Part shown: piece after piece, positions 1 to 7,654 of the stretch
How positions within the stretch are numbered: the stretch's first letter is position 1
Layout: every line of letters begins with the position of its first letter
From: DATAPD01 sp036265385
GTDB taxonomy: Bacteria > Acidobacteriota > Terriglobia > Terriglobales > Acidobacteriaceae
Reading direction: 5' to 3'
Length of the DNA: 64,000 bases
NCBI GenBank assembly: GCA_036265385.1
Contig: DATAPD010000042.1
Location: 186,001 to 250,000 of the forward strand
Translations under genes and position numbers: made by a program
The notes under the pieces: generated by a model
Database searches by the model: none
What the model was told of the DNA's origin: nothing
What the model saw: the letters and a program-made list of their open reading frames with translations, nothing else

Positions 1-356
1 TAGGCGACGAAGTTCTACGCCAAGTCTCCTCGCTTTTTCACCAGCAGCTACGGAAAATCGACGTCGTCTGCCGTTATGGTGGAGAGGAATTCGCGATCTT
101 GTTGTCGCAAACGGACCCCCAATACAGCCTCGCCGTGGCCGAAAAACTCCGCCGTGTCGTGGAAAGCTGGCAGTTCCCCGGGGTTCCGCGTGCCGTCACG
201 ATTAGCGCGGGTGTGGCTTCTTTCCCGGAGCATGGAACCAGTCGCGATGACTTGATGAAAGCGGCCGATGCCGGACTTTATGCCGCAAAACAGAGTGGTA
301 GAAACTGTGTGGTGATTGGCGGCCCGCTCGGCCGCGTTGCTCAAGCTGGCTCTTGA
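1..356 (+). CDS. GGDEF-domain diguanylate cyclase, C-terminal fragment
   Basis: The open frame enters from the left edge (codons start at base 3) and ends with TGA at 354-356, so only the last ~117 residues are present. The active-site signature GGEEF is encoded at 78-92, preceded by RY as in active cyclases, and is followed by the usual GGDEF-fold C-terminal half with SAGVA and the DAGLYAAKQSGRN element. The intact signature predicts synthesis of c-di-GMP from two GTP. No inhibitory I-site RxxD is seen in the visible part. Any N-terminal sensor domain lies outside the window, so the input signal is unknown. Confidence 0.9.
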   Translation, partial: GDEVLRQVSSLFHQQLRKIDVVCRYGGEEFAILLSQTDPQYSLAVAEKLRRVVESWQFPGVPRAVTISAGVASFPEHGTSRDDLMKAADAGLYAAKQSGRNCVVIGGPLGRVAQAGS

Positions 357-400
357 AGTGCAGGTCGGTCGCGTCCCGCCGTCCATTCAACCCGAAATAA

Positions 401-1654
401 CTAAATCGGCAGCTGTCCGCCAAATGGCTGCTCTTGCAAGAGCTCTTGCTGGTTATCAATTTCGTCTTGCTGCTGTTCGCGCAACTGTTCCTGTTGCTCT
501 TGTTCCTGCTCCCGCAATTGCTCTTGTTGTTCCCGTTGCCGATCGCGGAGTTGTTCTTGTTGCTCTCTTTCCTGCTCGCGCATTTGTTCTTGCTCGTCCC
601 TCATCTGTTCGCGCAACTCCTGCGAGCGCTCAGTCATTTCCCGCTTCAACTCTTCCATTTGTTGTTGTAAACATTCTTTCGTCTGCTTGTTAGATTCGCG
701 AACGGCCAGCTCGATTTGTGGTTGCAGCTTGGCAATCTGTGCTTGGATGTCTGCGAGATTTCCCACGAGATTCGCATCGACATCTGGGATTTCCAGATCA
801 TCGAGCGCGTTGAAGTCGAAGTCCTCTTGGATCAGCTCCCCCGATTCTTTGCGCTCGGGCAGTGTCAAAGTCAAAGTCTGCTCTTTTTTCTCGCGAACGA
901 TTCCAACGGTAACTGCATTTCCATCCTTGGAACGCAATGCGTGTGTGAAATCGCTCGCATCGTGCACTGGCTGCTCGTTTACCTTTACGACCACGTCGCC
1001 TGCACGGAATCCGGCTTTTTCTGCTCGACTACCTTTTTCGACTGAGCGGATCAGCACGCCATTTCCACTCTTTACGCCGAAAAATTCACCAAGCTGCGGA
1101 GTAATATTCTCGACCGCAAGGCCGCTGCGCATCGACGAATGCACGACCACCACCGAAACAGGCACATCGAATTCCGGTACGGGCGGAATCGGCGGCATCG
1201 CAATCTTGAAGTCCTTGTTATTTGAACTCCAAGCCATCGACTTGCGCCGATCAGCCAGTTGCACTTTCATCGAAAGCGGCTGGCCGTCTCGGCTGATGTT
1301 GAGGGTGACAATACGGCCCGGAGGAGTTTCACGAATTAACCGCCGTAATTGGGCGCCACTTTCCACCGGCGTTCCGTTCAGCGCGAGAATGACATCGTGC
1401 TCCTTGACGCCCGCCTTTCCTGCGGGAGCATCCTGGTCAACCATCGTGACTTCGACGCCACGCTCTTCTTTCAACTTCAGTGCACTCACACGGTCGGACG
1501 TGATCTCGTTGATGTCCACGCCGAGATAAGAACCTGTCCCCGCCTCTTCACTTCCATAGCCCCAAGCTTCACCGAAGGGTTCGTAGGATTGCTCGGCATA
1601 AACGAGAGCAGCTAGCACTCCTACTATCCCCAGAACCAAAATGAGCTTCCGCAT
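401..1654 (-). CDS. Secreted double-PDZ protein with Gln/Glu/Arg-rich coiled-coil tail
   Basis: About 417 residues. From the ATG at 1654 the protein begins MRKLILV followed by a hydrophobic signal segment, and six G precede that ATG by a few bases, so I prefer it to the GTG/ATG at 1678/1675 that overlap the upstream stop. Two PDZ domains follow (GVEVTMVDQDAPAGKAGV and GVLIRSVEKGSRAEKAGF mark their peptide grooves). No trypsin-like catalytic domain is present, unlike DegP/DegS. The last ~100 residues are a highly repetitive Q/E/R coiled coil. It is the last gene of a leftward sigma/anti-sigma operon. It may bind exposed C-termini of envelope proteins, as PDZ domains do; that role is inferred. 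Confidence 0.8.
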   Translation of the reverse strand: MRKLILVLGIVGVLAALVYAEQSYEPFGEAWGYGSEEAGTGSYLGVDINEITSDRVSALKLKEERGVEVTMVDQDAPAGKAGVKEHDVILALNGTPVESGAQLRRLIRETPPGRIVTLNISRDGQPLSMKVQLADRRKSMAWSSNNKDFKIAMPPIPPVPEFDVPVSVVVVHSSMRSGLAVENITPQLGEFFGVKSGNGVLIRSVEKGSRAEKAGFRAGDVVVKVNEQPVHDASDFTHALRSKDGNAVTVGIVREKKEQTLTLTLPERKESGELIQEDFDFNALDDLEIPDVDANLVGNLADIQAQIAKLQPQIELAVRESNKQTKECLQQQMEELKREMTERSQELREQMRDEQEQMREQEREQQEQLRDRQREQQEQLREQEQEQQEQLREQQQDEIDNQQELLQEQPFGGQLPI

Positions 1655-1674
1655 AAGCCCCCCGATTGTTCCCA

Positions 1675-2871
1675 TCACCGGCTAGCGCGCCGGATAATGA
1701 TGTCGCCGGTTGTGGTTCGCACTTTCAGAATCGGACCTCCACCATTCAACTTGCCTTCCGCCGTTACAGTCTTCGGTCCCCACTGTCCGCCCTCGGAGCG
1801 CACTGCGATATCGGAAAAGTCTGAGCGGATGGTGTGCCCGTTCGCGAGTTCGATCGCAGCTCGCACCGTGACGTTCAAATCCGACGCGAGATAAACCGTA
1901 ATGTCGCCTGCAGATGTTTCCAACGTTGAGTCCGTGCGGTCCGTACCAGAAACAAACCTGGCTACAATTCCTCCGCCTCCAGTTTCAGCGCGAGCTGAGG
2001 GAACGCTCCCTAAATCGATCATGCCCCCGCCCGTTGTTGCGCGCACGGGGCCTTTGGCCGATGTCAGCCGAATACTGCCGCCACCGGTCTCAAGATCCGC
2101 ACCCCCGCCAATGTCACCAAGATCGATGCTGCCCCCACCAGTGGTTGCTCGAAGTTGACCCGCGCAGCGATCGACTTGGATCGACCCACCACCGGTCTCA
2201 ACGGTTGCACCCTGCATGCCCGAGAGAACGACTACGCTGCCTCCGCCGCTCTCCGCGGTGATCTTCCCCTTCGCGGATGCGACCTTGATGCTCCCGCCAC
2301 CAGTCCGCAGGATGATCTCGCCCCCGACTTTCCCAACGTCGATTGATCCACCGCCCGTCTCTGCGGCAATTTGACCACCGATGTCATCCAGCGAAATGCT
2401 CCCGCCGCCGCTTTCGGTATCCACTCGCCCTGTGATTCCCTTGGCCGAAACACTTCCGCCTTGAGTCGAGACTTTTACAAACTCCATGTTGGTCGGAACG
2501 CTGATGACGAAGTCACCGGAAAACTTCTTCGGACGGCTGCCCGCTTGCCAATCGGCAACGATCCACGCAGTATCTCCCTTCAAGGATGCGCTGACCTTGT
2601 AGGCTTCGAATTGACGGCGGGCGTCTTGCTCGGATGACGTGTAAGCATGTGTACGAATGACGTAGGTAATGCCTGACTGCGATCCGCCCTCAACTCGTAC
2701 CGAACCAAGGTCTACTTTTACGTGAAGATTTCGACTTGTTCCCAGACTTCCTTTGATTTCCTGGGCCCACTTCCCGCCCTCCTGGTAAACCTTGGTTTCC
2801 TGGGCCAGAGCCGCGGGAACGAGCAACGCCATGAGTAGCGCACAGCCCGCGAATTTTAGTTGTAGTTTCAA
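1675..2871 (-). CDS. DUF4097-type secreted repeat protein (putative beta-solenoid)
   Basis: I choose the TTG at 2871 as start: GGAGG lies 5 bases upstream and the product begins with LKLQLKFAG followed by a clear signal peptide ending ALAQ. A longer reading to 3042 would overlap the anti-sigma gene and add 57 residues of basic, unstructured sequence. The 398-residue protein has an N-terminal beta-rich part, then about nine repeats of ~18 residues built on T/S-GGG-S-I followed by a hydrophobic beta strand. This pattern fits the DUF4097 (adhesin-like) solenoid family. DUF4097 proteins often neighbour sigma/anti-sigma systems. The biochemical role is unknown; an envelope location is inferred. 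Confidence 0.8.
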   Translation of the reverse strand: MKLQLKFAGCALLMALLVPAALAQETKVYQEGGKWAQEIKGSLGTSRNLHVKVDLGSVRVEGGSQSGITYVIRTHAYTSSEQDARRQFEAYKVSASLKGDTAWIVADWQAGSRPKKFSGDFVISVPTNMEFVKVSTQGGSVSAKGITGRVDTESGGGSISLDDIGGQIAAETGGGSIDVGKVGGEIILRTGGGSIKVASAKGKITAESGGGSVVVLSGMQGATVETGGGSIQVDRCAGQLRATTGGGSIDLGDIGGGADLETGGGSIRLTSAKGPVRATTGGGMIDLGSVPSARAETGGGGIVARFVSGTDRTDSTLETSAGDITVYLASDLNVTVRAAIELANGHTIRSDFSDIAVRSEGGQWGPKTVTAEGKLNGGGPILKVRTTTGDIIIRRASR

Positions 2872-2947
2872 CCTAACCTCCGAATGATGACGCACGAAAT
2901 GACGTTCTCTTAATTCCTTTGCACCGTTGTCTGCTGCGCCGTATTTC

Positions 2948-3886
2948 TCAATCGATCTCCGGCAGTTGCGCCAGCACCGTCCGGGCCTGCGACCGGATGT
3001 ATTGGTTCTGATCGTTTTCTGCCAAACGCTGCAATACTCCACGCACGCTGCTGTCGGCCTTAACTGGTTCGAGCAGATGCAATGCCTGGGTCCGCACTCC
3101 CGGATTCGAATCGCTCACCAGCGCATTCAGCACTGCATCGCGCACGCGCATATCGTCTTTCACGAAAGAACCGAGTCCCTCAATCGCTTTCAAGCGCACG
3201 CCCGGATTGTTGTCGTAATGCAGCGCATACATCAGCGCTTCTCGCACCCTCGTGTCGTCCGGCTTCTGCGTCAGCAGGTCCACCGAATCCATGCGAACAC
3301 CCGAGTTGTAGTTATTTCGCGCCGCGAAGAGTAATAGCTGTTGAATGCGCGCGTCGTTCAGAGATCCCTGTGCTTCCTGGGTGGAAGTCGTGTTGTACTT
3401 AATCGTCACTTGGTCCGAACCGGGTTCTTGTGTAACTGACTGAATACCCGTAATGTTGGCCTCGCCAACCGGCGGGAGTACTGTTGCTGGTCCAGCTAAC
3501 GAAATCGCGGGCTTGGACACTACCTTGTACGTCGCCGCAATCCCTCCACCAAATCCAAGAATGAAAATAGCGGCCGCCAAAGCCGGAGCAAATCGGATCT
3601 GCCGAAGCCATGCACCCGGATCAAACACGAACCGGCTCAGGAAACCACCTTGCGTCGCCGTTTCGAGCTTTTCCTGCAAACGCATCCGCGAAGCAGTCAA
3701 TAGATTCGGTGTGGGCTCATCCACTGGAGAAGTTGAGAGCAGCGCGTGGAACTTCCGCGTCGCCTTCAGTTCAGTCGCGCACTCAGGGCAGCGCCCGAGA
3801 TGTTGCTCGAGTTCATAACGAGCATCATCTGCGAGCTCGTTATAAACATAGAGCAGAATGTTTTCTCTTACCCAATCACATTTCAT
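2948..3886 (-). CDS. Transmembrane anti-sigma factor with zinc-binding ASD and HEAT repeats
   Basis: About 312 residues starting at the ATG at 3886, which has AGGA upstream and lies 19 bases after the sigma gene stop. The N-terminus has the zinc-binding anti-sigma pattern: C3, then H29-x3-C33-x2-C36. A hydrophobic segment (FAPALAAAIFILGFGGGIAA, roughly residues 97-116) should span the membrane. The C-terminal ~130 residues contain about four HEAT-like repeats (VRLKAIEGLG, VRTQALHLL and similar), predicted outside the cytoplasm. It should hold the adjacent ECF sigma factor inactive until an envelope signal arrives. HEAT repeats would be the protein-binding sensor; that part is inference. Confidence 0.85.
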   Translation of the reverse strand: MKCDWVRENILLYVYNELADDARYELEQHLGRCPECATELKATRKFHALLSTSPVDEPTPNLLTASRMRLQEKLETATQGGFLSRFVFDPGAWLRQIRFAPALAAAIFILGFGGGIAATYKVVSKPAISLAGPATVLPPVGEANITGIQSVTQEPGSDQVTIKYNTTSTQEAQGSLNDARIQQLLLFAARNNYNSGVRMDSVDLLTQKPDDTRVREALMYALHYDNNPGVRLKAIEGLGSFVKDDMRVRDAVLNALVSDSNPGVRTQALHLLEPVKADSSVRGVLQRLAENDQNQYIRSQARTVLAQLPEID

Positions 3887-3905
3887 AATTGCATCCTGCA
3901 CAACT

Positions 3906-4499
3906 TCATCGCATATCCGACAACGAGCCACGCAACTTCTGCGTGGCACGGAACAACGTATTCTTGGCGGTCTCCTCGGTCGTATTCAGGATCTCGCCCA
4001 CGGTCCGTAACTTCAGCCCGTGATAATGCTTCAACTCGAAAACCATTCTTTCGCGAGGCGTCAATCGATCCAGCGCATGATTGATCCGCTTTCCCAACTC
4101 CCGCGCCATGAAGTCCCGCTCCGGATTCGCTGCCGCACGTCCATCCGGCACGCGATCCAGCAAGCTGTACTCTTCACCTTCCGAATCCGTCGTAACTGCC
4201 GCGTCTTCCTTCCGCACCTGTCGCTTGCGCAGATGGTCCAGACACAGATTCGTCACGATCCGGTAGATCCACGTGTAGAACGAGCATTCGAAGCGGAAAT
4301 TGCCGACGTTCTTGTAGGCCTTCAGGAAGGCATCCTGAAAAATGTCCTGGGCGTCTGCTTCGGACCCGGTCAGGTGAAGTGCCAGCCGCAGAACCGCCTG
4401 ATCGTAGTGACGCACCAGTTCCTCAAACGCAGTGCGGTTGCCTTGCTGCGCCTGGCGGATCAGCGTCGTATCGTCAATGCGGCTTCCTTGCCCAGCCAT
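3906..4499 (-). CDS. ECF-type RNA polymerase sigma factor
   Basis: From the ATG at 4499 the protein is 197 residues, the usual ECF size, and starts with a region 1.2-like helix. Region 2 is clear (AFEELVRHYDQAVLRLA, DIFQDAFLKAYKNV, FYTWIYRIVTNLCLD), as is region 4 (LTPRERMVFELKHYHGLKL, with the helix-turn-helix in VGEILNTTEETAKNTLFRA). An alternative ATG at 4607 adds 36 low-complexity residues and has no better ribosome site. It heads the operon sigma, anti-sigma, DUF4097, PDZ and is probably controlled by the next gene product. It is distinct from the larger sigma factor at 55681. Confidence 0.9.
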   Translation of the reverse strand: MAGQGSRIDDTTLIRQAQQGNRTAFEELVRHYDQAVLRLALHLTGSEADAQDIFQDAFLKAYKNVGNFRFECSFYTWIYRIVTNLCLDHLRKRQVRKEDAAVTTDSEGEEYSLLDRVPDGRAAANPERDFMARELGKRINHALDRLTPRERMVFELKHYHGLKLRTVGEILNTTEETAKNTLFRATQKLRGSLSDMR

Positions 4500-4687
4500 G
4501 TGGCCCCGCGAAGTGGGCTCCTGGGTACCACTGCCCTGTGCCACCCGATTATTCGGATTCGATCGCGCGCCAACCGCAATCGGTACTGCCCACGCTTCGG
4601 CCGGCATCGTTTCGTCTTCTCTGCATCCCGGTTTACTTCCCCGGTTGCAAAGAGTTAGACGCGGCAGCCCCCCGACCGTGAGCAGAG

Positions 4688-4717
4688 ATTATAGGGCGTT
4701 AAAGGATCGCCTGTCCC
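4688..4717 (-). promoter_or_regulatory. Sigma-70-like promoter of the ECF sigma operon
   Basis: Reading leftward, GGGACA (4717-4712) is followed by an 18-base spacer and a perfect TATAAT (4693-4688). Transcription would start near 4681, giving a leader of ~75 or ~180 bases depending on the sigma start codon. This suggests basal housekeeping transcription. An additional ECF-type promoter could not be identified with confidence. Confidence 0.45.
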
Positions 4718-4854
4718 GATTCGGCGCCTCGCAACCTCTTGTAGATTCGGCATTTGCGGACGAAAGAACCCCGTTGGCGCGCCTATGCCCGTGAAGCCGG
4801 GCCTGAGTTCGGCTCAAAGCCTTGCTTAGAGCCTGACGCCCGACGCCTGAGCAC

Positions 4855-4886
4855 CAAAACAAAAAGCGCGAGCCTCAGCCCGCGCT
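4855..4886 (-). terminator. Intrinsic terminator after rplI
   Basis: On the minus strand AGCGCGGGC, loop TGAG, GCTCGCGCT (4886-4865) forms a 9-bp stem with one G-U pair, followed by TTTTTGTTTT. It lies 18 bases past the rplI stop codon and should end the rpsF-rpsR-rplI transcript. Confidence 0.85.
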
Positions 4887-4904
4887 CCAGAACTTCAAAC
4901 CTGC

Positions 4905-5357
4905 TTACTCCGTCGCGTCCTTCTCGATCACTACCTTCAGATGAGTCGTCACATCCTTATGCAGCTTAATGGGCACTTCGAACTCACCCAACTGTTTCAG
5001 CGGTTCATGCAACTGGATTTTTCGCCGATCCACGTGGAAGCTCTTTTTCTCGAGCGCTTCGGCAATATCGCCCGACGTCACCGACCCGAACAGTTGATCG
5101 TTCTCGCCCGAGCGTCGCGCAAAGGTAACCGACAACCCGTCAAACTGCTTCGACAACTCTTCTGCTTGAGCTTTCTCTTTTGCCGAACGGCGCACAGCAG
5201 CCGCTTTCATCTGCTCGATGACAGCCTTGTTCGCGGCATTCGCCTCAATCGCCAGCTTACGCGGCAGAAGAAAATTCCTGCCATAACCTTCCGCGACCTT
5301 CACCACATCGCCGCGCGAGCCCAGTTTCGCTACATCTTCCTTCAGAATGACTTCCAT
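4905..5357 (-). CDS. rplI: 50S ribosomal protein L9
   Basis: 150 residues, the normal length. It starts MEVILKEDVAKLGSRGDVVKV and contains the L9 signature GYGRNFLLPRKLA, followed by the long connecting helix and the C-terminal rRNA-binding domain (VTSGDIAEAL, HVDRRKIQL). L9 binds 23S rRNA near the L1 stalk and limits frameshifting. It is the last gene of the rpsF-rpsR-rplI group and is followed directly by a strong terminator. Confidence 0.97.
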   Translation of the reverse strand: MEVILKEDVAKLGSRGDVVKVAEGYGRNFLLPRKLAIEANAANKAVIEQMKAAAVRRSAKEKAQAEELSKQFDGLSVTFARRSGENDQLFGSVTSGDIAEALEKKSFHVDRRKIQLHEPLKQLGEFEVPIKLHKDVTTHLKVVIEKDATE

Positions 5358-5422
5358 GGGATAACTCCGTTTCTAAATTTCCCGATCTGCATCACCCGGC
5401 ACAAAGGGCGGGCACCAGCACT

Positions 5423-5460
5423 GGGAACTACAACGAACAACCAGAAACTAGAAACTGCTC
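5423..5460. repeat. Degenerate intergenic tract between rpsR and rplI
   Basis: The rpsR-rplI spacer contains imperfect iterations of a GAAACTA/GAACTA unit. It resembles the tracts at 8868-8942 and 14080-14116. No gene is visible in it. It lies inside a ribosomal-protein operon, so it must be transcribed. Confidence 0.45.
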
Positions 5461-5461
5461 T

Positions 5462-5806
5462 TTACATCGCTCTTCCAGCAAACGGCAGCAACGCGATATT
5501 GCGCGCTTGTTTGATCGCGCTTGAAAGCCGCCGCTGATGCGGTGTGCAAACACCGGTTAGGCGTCGCGGAACGATCTTTCCGCTCTCGGCAACAAACTGC
5601 GCCAACAGCCGTACGTCTTTGTAGTTGATTGCCTCGATCTTCTCGACGCAAAACTTGCAAACCTTCTTCCGGCGGAAGTATTTACGTCCGCCTTCGCGGC
5701 CACCTCCGGGACGCCCACCGCGCTCCCGGTCTCTGTCGCGCGGGCCAGAGCGCTGCGGCGCTTCTGTCGTTGTCGTTGCTTCTGGTGCTCTCACTTCGTC
5801 AGCCAT
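5462..5806 (-). CDS. rpsR: 30S ribosomal protein S18 with N-terminal extension
   Basis: 114 residues against about 75 in Escherichia coli. The S18 core starts near residue 42 (KYFRRKKVCKFC) and includes INYKDVRLLAQFV and the end IALLPFAGRAM-like tail. The Cys pair CKFC together with a later Cys/His (TGVCTPHQRR) resembles the metal-binding C+ form. The first ~40 residues are rich in Arg, Gly and Asp, probably disordered and RNA-contacting. The gene follows rpsF with only a 45-base spacer containing a REP-like hairpin; no ssb gene intervenes, unlike many bacteria. Confidence 0.96.
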   Translation of the reverse strand: MADEVRAPEATTTTEAPQRSGPRDRDRERGGRPGGGREGGRKYFRRKKVCKFCVEKIEAINYKDVRLLAQFVAESGKIVPRRLTGVCTPHQRRLSSAIKQARNIALLPFAGRAM

Positions 5807-5818
5807 AAATCTCCTTCA

Positions 5819-5845
5819 CATGGTACTGGCGTCCTCGCCTGTACA
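5819..5845. repeat. Diverged REP palindrome in the rpsF-rpsR spacer
   Basis: The segment centred on GGCGTCCTCGCC matches the REP at 23537-23565 except for two substitutions in the arms (GGTAC-T-GGCGTCCTCGCC-T-GTACA against GGTAC-G-...-C-GTACA). It forms a hairpin around TCCT. It is probably a non-autonomous copy dispersed by a RAYT like the one at 23627. Confidence 0.7.
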
Positions 5846-5851
5846 CTGAAA

Positions 5852-6253
5852 TCAGTGTGCTGGCGTTGCCGCCGGCTCACTGGCCGCTTCCGGCGTGACC
5901 GCCGGAGCTGTGCTGGTTTTCTTTCGCGACTCCCGTATCTTCTTAATCTTGTCGAGTCGCTTCTGCTCTTCATCAATGCGCACTGTGATGAACTTGATCA
6001 CCGGTTCGGTCACGCGCAGACGGCGCTCCAACTCGTGAATGATCGCGCCGCCGCCTTCCACCGTCAGCAACACAAAAATTCCGTCATGGAAACGGCGAAC
6101 CGTGTACGCGAGCCGCCGCTTTCCCCACACTTCGCTCTTCACAGTTCCGCCTGCCGACGACACTGACGACTCCAGCGTCGAGATCAGCTTGCTCATTTCT
6201 TCTTCCGGCATGTCCGGCCGGACGATAAACATCAATTCATAAGTACGCTTCAT
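5852..6253 (-). CDS. rpsF: 30S ribosomal protein S6
   Basis: 133 residues. It begins MKRTYELMFIVRPDMPEEE and contains the S6 strand WGKRRLAYTVRRFHDGIFVLL, with an Ala/Thr-rich C-terminal tail of about 30 residues. S6 pairs with S18 on the platform of the small subunit. Its ATG overlaps the TGA of pth by four bases (ATGA at 6253-6250), which indicates translational coupling. Confidence 0.97.
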   Translation of the reverse strand: MKRTYELMFIVRPDMPEEEMSKLISTLESSVSSAGGTVKSEVWGKRRLAYTVRRFHDGIFVLLTVEGGGAIIHELERRLRVTEPVIKFITVRIDEEQKRLDKIKKIRESRKKTSTAPAVTPEAASEPAATPAH

Positions 6254-6861
6254 TCGTGTTCTCCAGACTGCGGATTCTTCATTTCGTCGGCTTCATCTTT
6301 CCGATTGAAGCGGTTCATCGCGGCTGACCGGCCATCCTGCAAAATCACCTTAATAGCTTCAGCCGTTGTATCGAGAACCTGTTCGACGACTTCCATTTGT
6401 TTCTTTTTGAACGGCGTCAAAACATATTCCGCGCCGTCCGGCGGTTTGCGGTCTGGGGCAATCCCCAATCGGATCCTCAGAAAATCCTGGGTTCCTACAG
6501 CATTGACCACCGACTCCATGCCATTGTGACCCGCTGTTCCACCGCGTTCTCGGATACGGATCGTGCCAAATGGCAAATCCAATTCGTCATAAATCACGAT
6601 CATGTCCGACTGCGGGTCAACTTCGTATTTCGCGACCAACTCTCGGATCGACAGACCGCTCAGGTTCATAAAAGTTTCCGGCTTTGCGAGCAGGAGATCT
6701 TCTGAACCAATCACGCCTCGCCCAGTCAGCGCCCGGCAATGCCGGTTTCTGACCTCGATGCCGAGTTCGCTTGCCAAACGATCCACGGCAAGAAAACCCA
6801 TGTTGTGGGGCGTGAGTCGGTAATCCTCTCCGGGATTCCCCAGTCCGACAATCAGTTTCAC
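6250..6861 (-). CDS. pth: Peptidyl-tRNA hydrolase
   Basis: I start at the GTG at 6861, which places VKLIVGLGNPGEDYRLT at the N-terminus as in the family, giving 203 residues. Longer readings upstream run into the rplY coding sequence in another frame. The catalytic His is in LTPHNMGFLAVD, and the substrate-binding motifs LAKPETFMNLSG, YDELDLPFG and GGTAGHNGM are intact. The enzyme recycles peptidyl-tRNA released during translation. It lies between rplY and rpsF in a translation operon. Confidence 0.95.
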   Translation of the reverse strand: MKLIVGLGNPGEDYRLTPHNMGFLAVDRLASELGIEVRNRHCRALTGRGVIGSEDLLLAKPETFMNLSGLSIRELVAKYEVDPQSDMIVIYDELDLPFGTIRIRERGGTAGHNGMESVVNAVGTQDFLRIRLGIAPDRKPPDGAEYVLTPFKKKQMEVVEQVLDTTAEAIKVILQDGRSAAMNRFNRKDEADEMKNPQSGEHE

Positions 6862-6874
6862 GATTCGCTCTTGC

Positions 6875-6917
6875 CTTCTGGCTCCTAGCTCGTAGCCAGA
6901 AGCTAAAAGCTGTTCTT
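6875..6917. repeat. Degenerate intergenic tract between rplY and pth
   Basis: Imperfect iterations of AGCT(A/C)-containing units (CTAGCTCGTAGCCAGAAGC and similar) fill the space between the rplY stop and the pth start region. It is similar in texture to 8747-8780 and to the tracts around lexA. Confidence 0.4.
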
Positions 6918-7640
6918 CTACTTCTTTTCCTTCTTCTCGGACTTGTCTGCCTTCTCGGCAGCTTCGCCTTCTTCGCCCTCGGCTTCCTGTTTGCCTTTCT
7001 TGATGACTTCGGGCTCGGCCGGCGCAGCGGCAGCAGCAGCTTCTGCTTCCGGAGTGGCTGCGACCTCTTCCTTCACACTCGTTACGTGTGCTACCGGATG
7101 CTCGGCGTCCGTGATGAACTTCCACTTGTCGCTGTGCGGCAAGTCAGAAACCCGCAGTACGGCGCCAAAAACAAGGTGCGATACATCCGCATCAATGTGC
7201 GCCGGGATATCGGAGGGCAAACACTCGATCTCCACTTCGCGAAGGATCTGTTCCATGATTCCGCCTTGCTGCTTCACACCTTCCGCCTCGCCCTTGAGGA
7301 CAATTGGCACCGTCACGACCAGTTTCTTGTCCATCGCAATGCGCTTGAGATCGATATGCAGCAGCTTGCCTTTGATCGGCTCGTACTGCCAATCGACGAT
7401 CATCGCCTTGGTCCGCTCACCGCCTTCGAGAGCGAGATCGAAAATCGTGTTGTGTCCGCTTTCGGAATTCAGAATGCGGGTGACATGCCGCGGGTCGACC
7501 GACACGGGCGCCGCATCTTTTCCTGCGCCATAAAGAACCGCGGGAATCTTGCCGCCCTGACGAACACGCCGAGCCACATTCTTGTTGCCCGGTTCCCGAA
7601 CTTGCGCTTCCAGAACGTTGCTTTCAGTTGCAGTAGCCAT
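6918..7640 (-). CDS. rplY: 50S ribosomal protein L25/general stress protein Ctc
   Basis: 240 residues in the long (CTC/TL5) form: an N-terminal 5S-rRNA-binding L25 domain (RRVRQGGKIPAVLYG, HNTIFDL, VDWQYEPIKGKLLHIDL) and a C-terminal TL5 beta domain (VPIVLKGEAEGVKQQGG, IECLPSDIPAHIDADVS). The last ~45 residues are low-complexity Ala, Glu and Lys. AGGA precedes the ATG at 7640. Neighbour pth is its usual partner downstream, and prs lies upstream, an arrangement seen in many bacteria. Confidence 0.95.
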   Translation of the reverse strand: MATATESNVLEAQVREPGNKNVARRVRQGGKIPAVLYGAGKDAAPVSVDPRHVTRILNSESGHNTIFDLALEGGERTKAMIVDWQYEPIKGKLLHIDLKRIAMDKKLVVTVPIVLKGEAEGVKQQGGIMEQILREVEIECLPSDIPAHIDADVSHLVFGAVLRVSDLPHSDKWKFITDAEHPVAHVTSVKEEVAATPEAEAAAAAAPAEPEVIKKGKQEAEGEEGEAAEKADKSEKKEKK

Positions 7641-7654
7641 AATTTAATTCCTGC

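Noticed and set aside
434..693. Leucine-rich frames opposite the PDZ coiled coil
   Set aside because: They are the complement of CAG/GAG-rich codons of the real gene and carry no start signal.
2872..3042. Longer N-terminus of the DUF4097 protein
   Set aside because: It would overlap the anti-sigma gene and place 57 residues before a signal peptide; the TTG with GGAGG explains the start.
3887..3949. Longer N-terminus of the anti-sigma factor
   Set aside because: It overlaps the sigma gene end and shifts the zinc motif away from the N-terminus; the ATG at 3886 has a good ribosome site.
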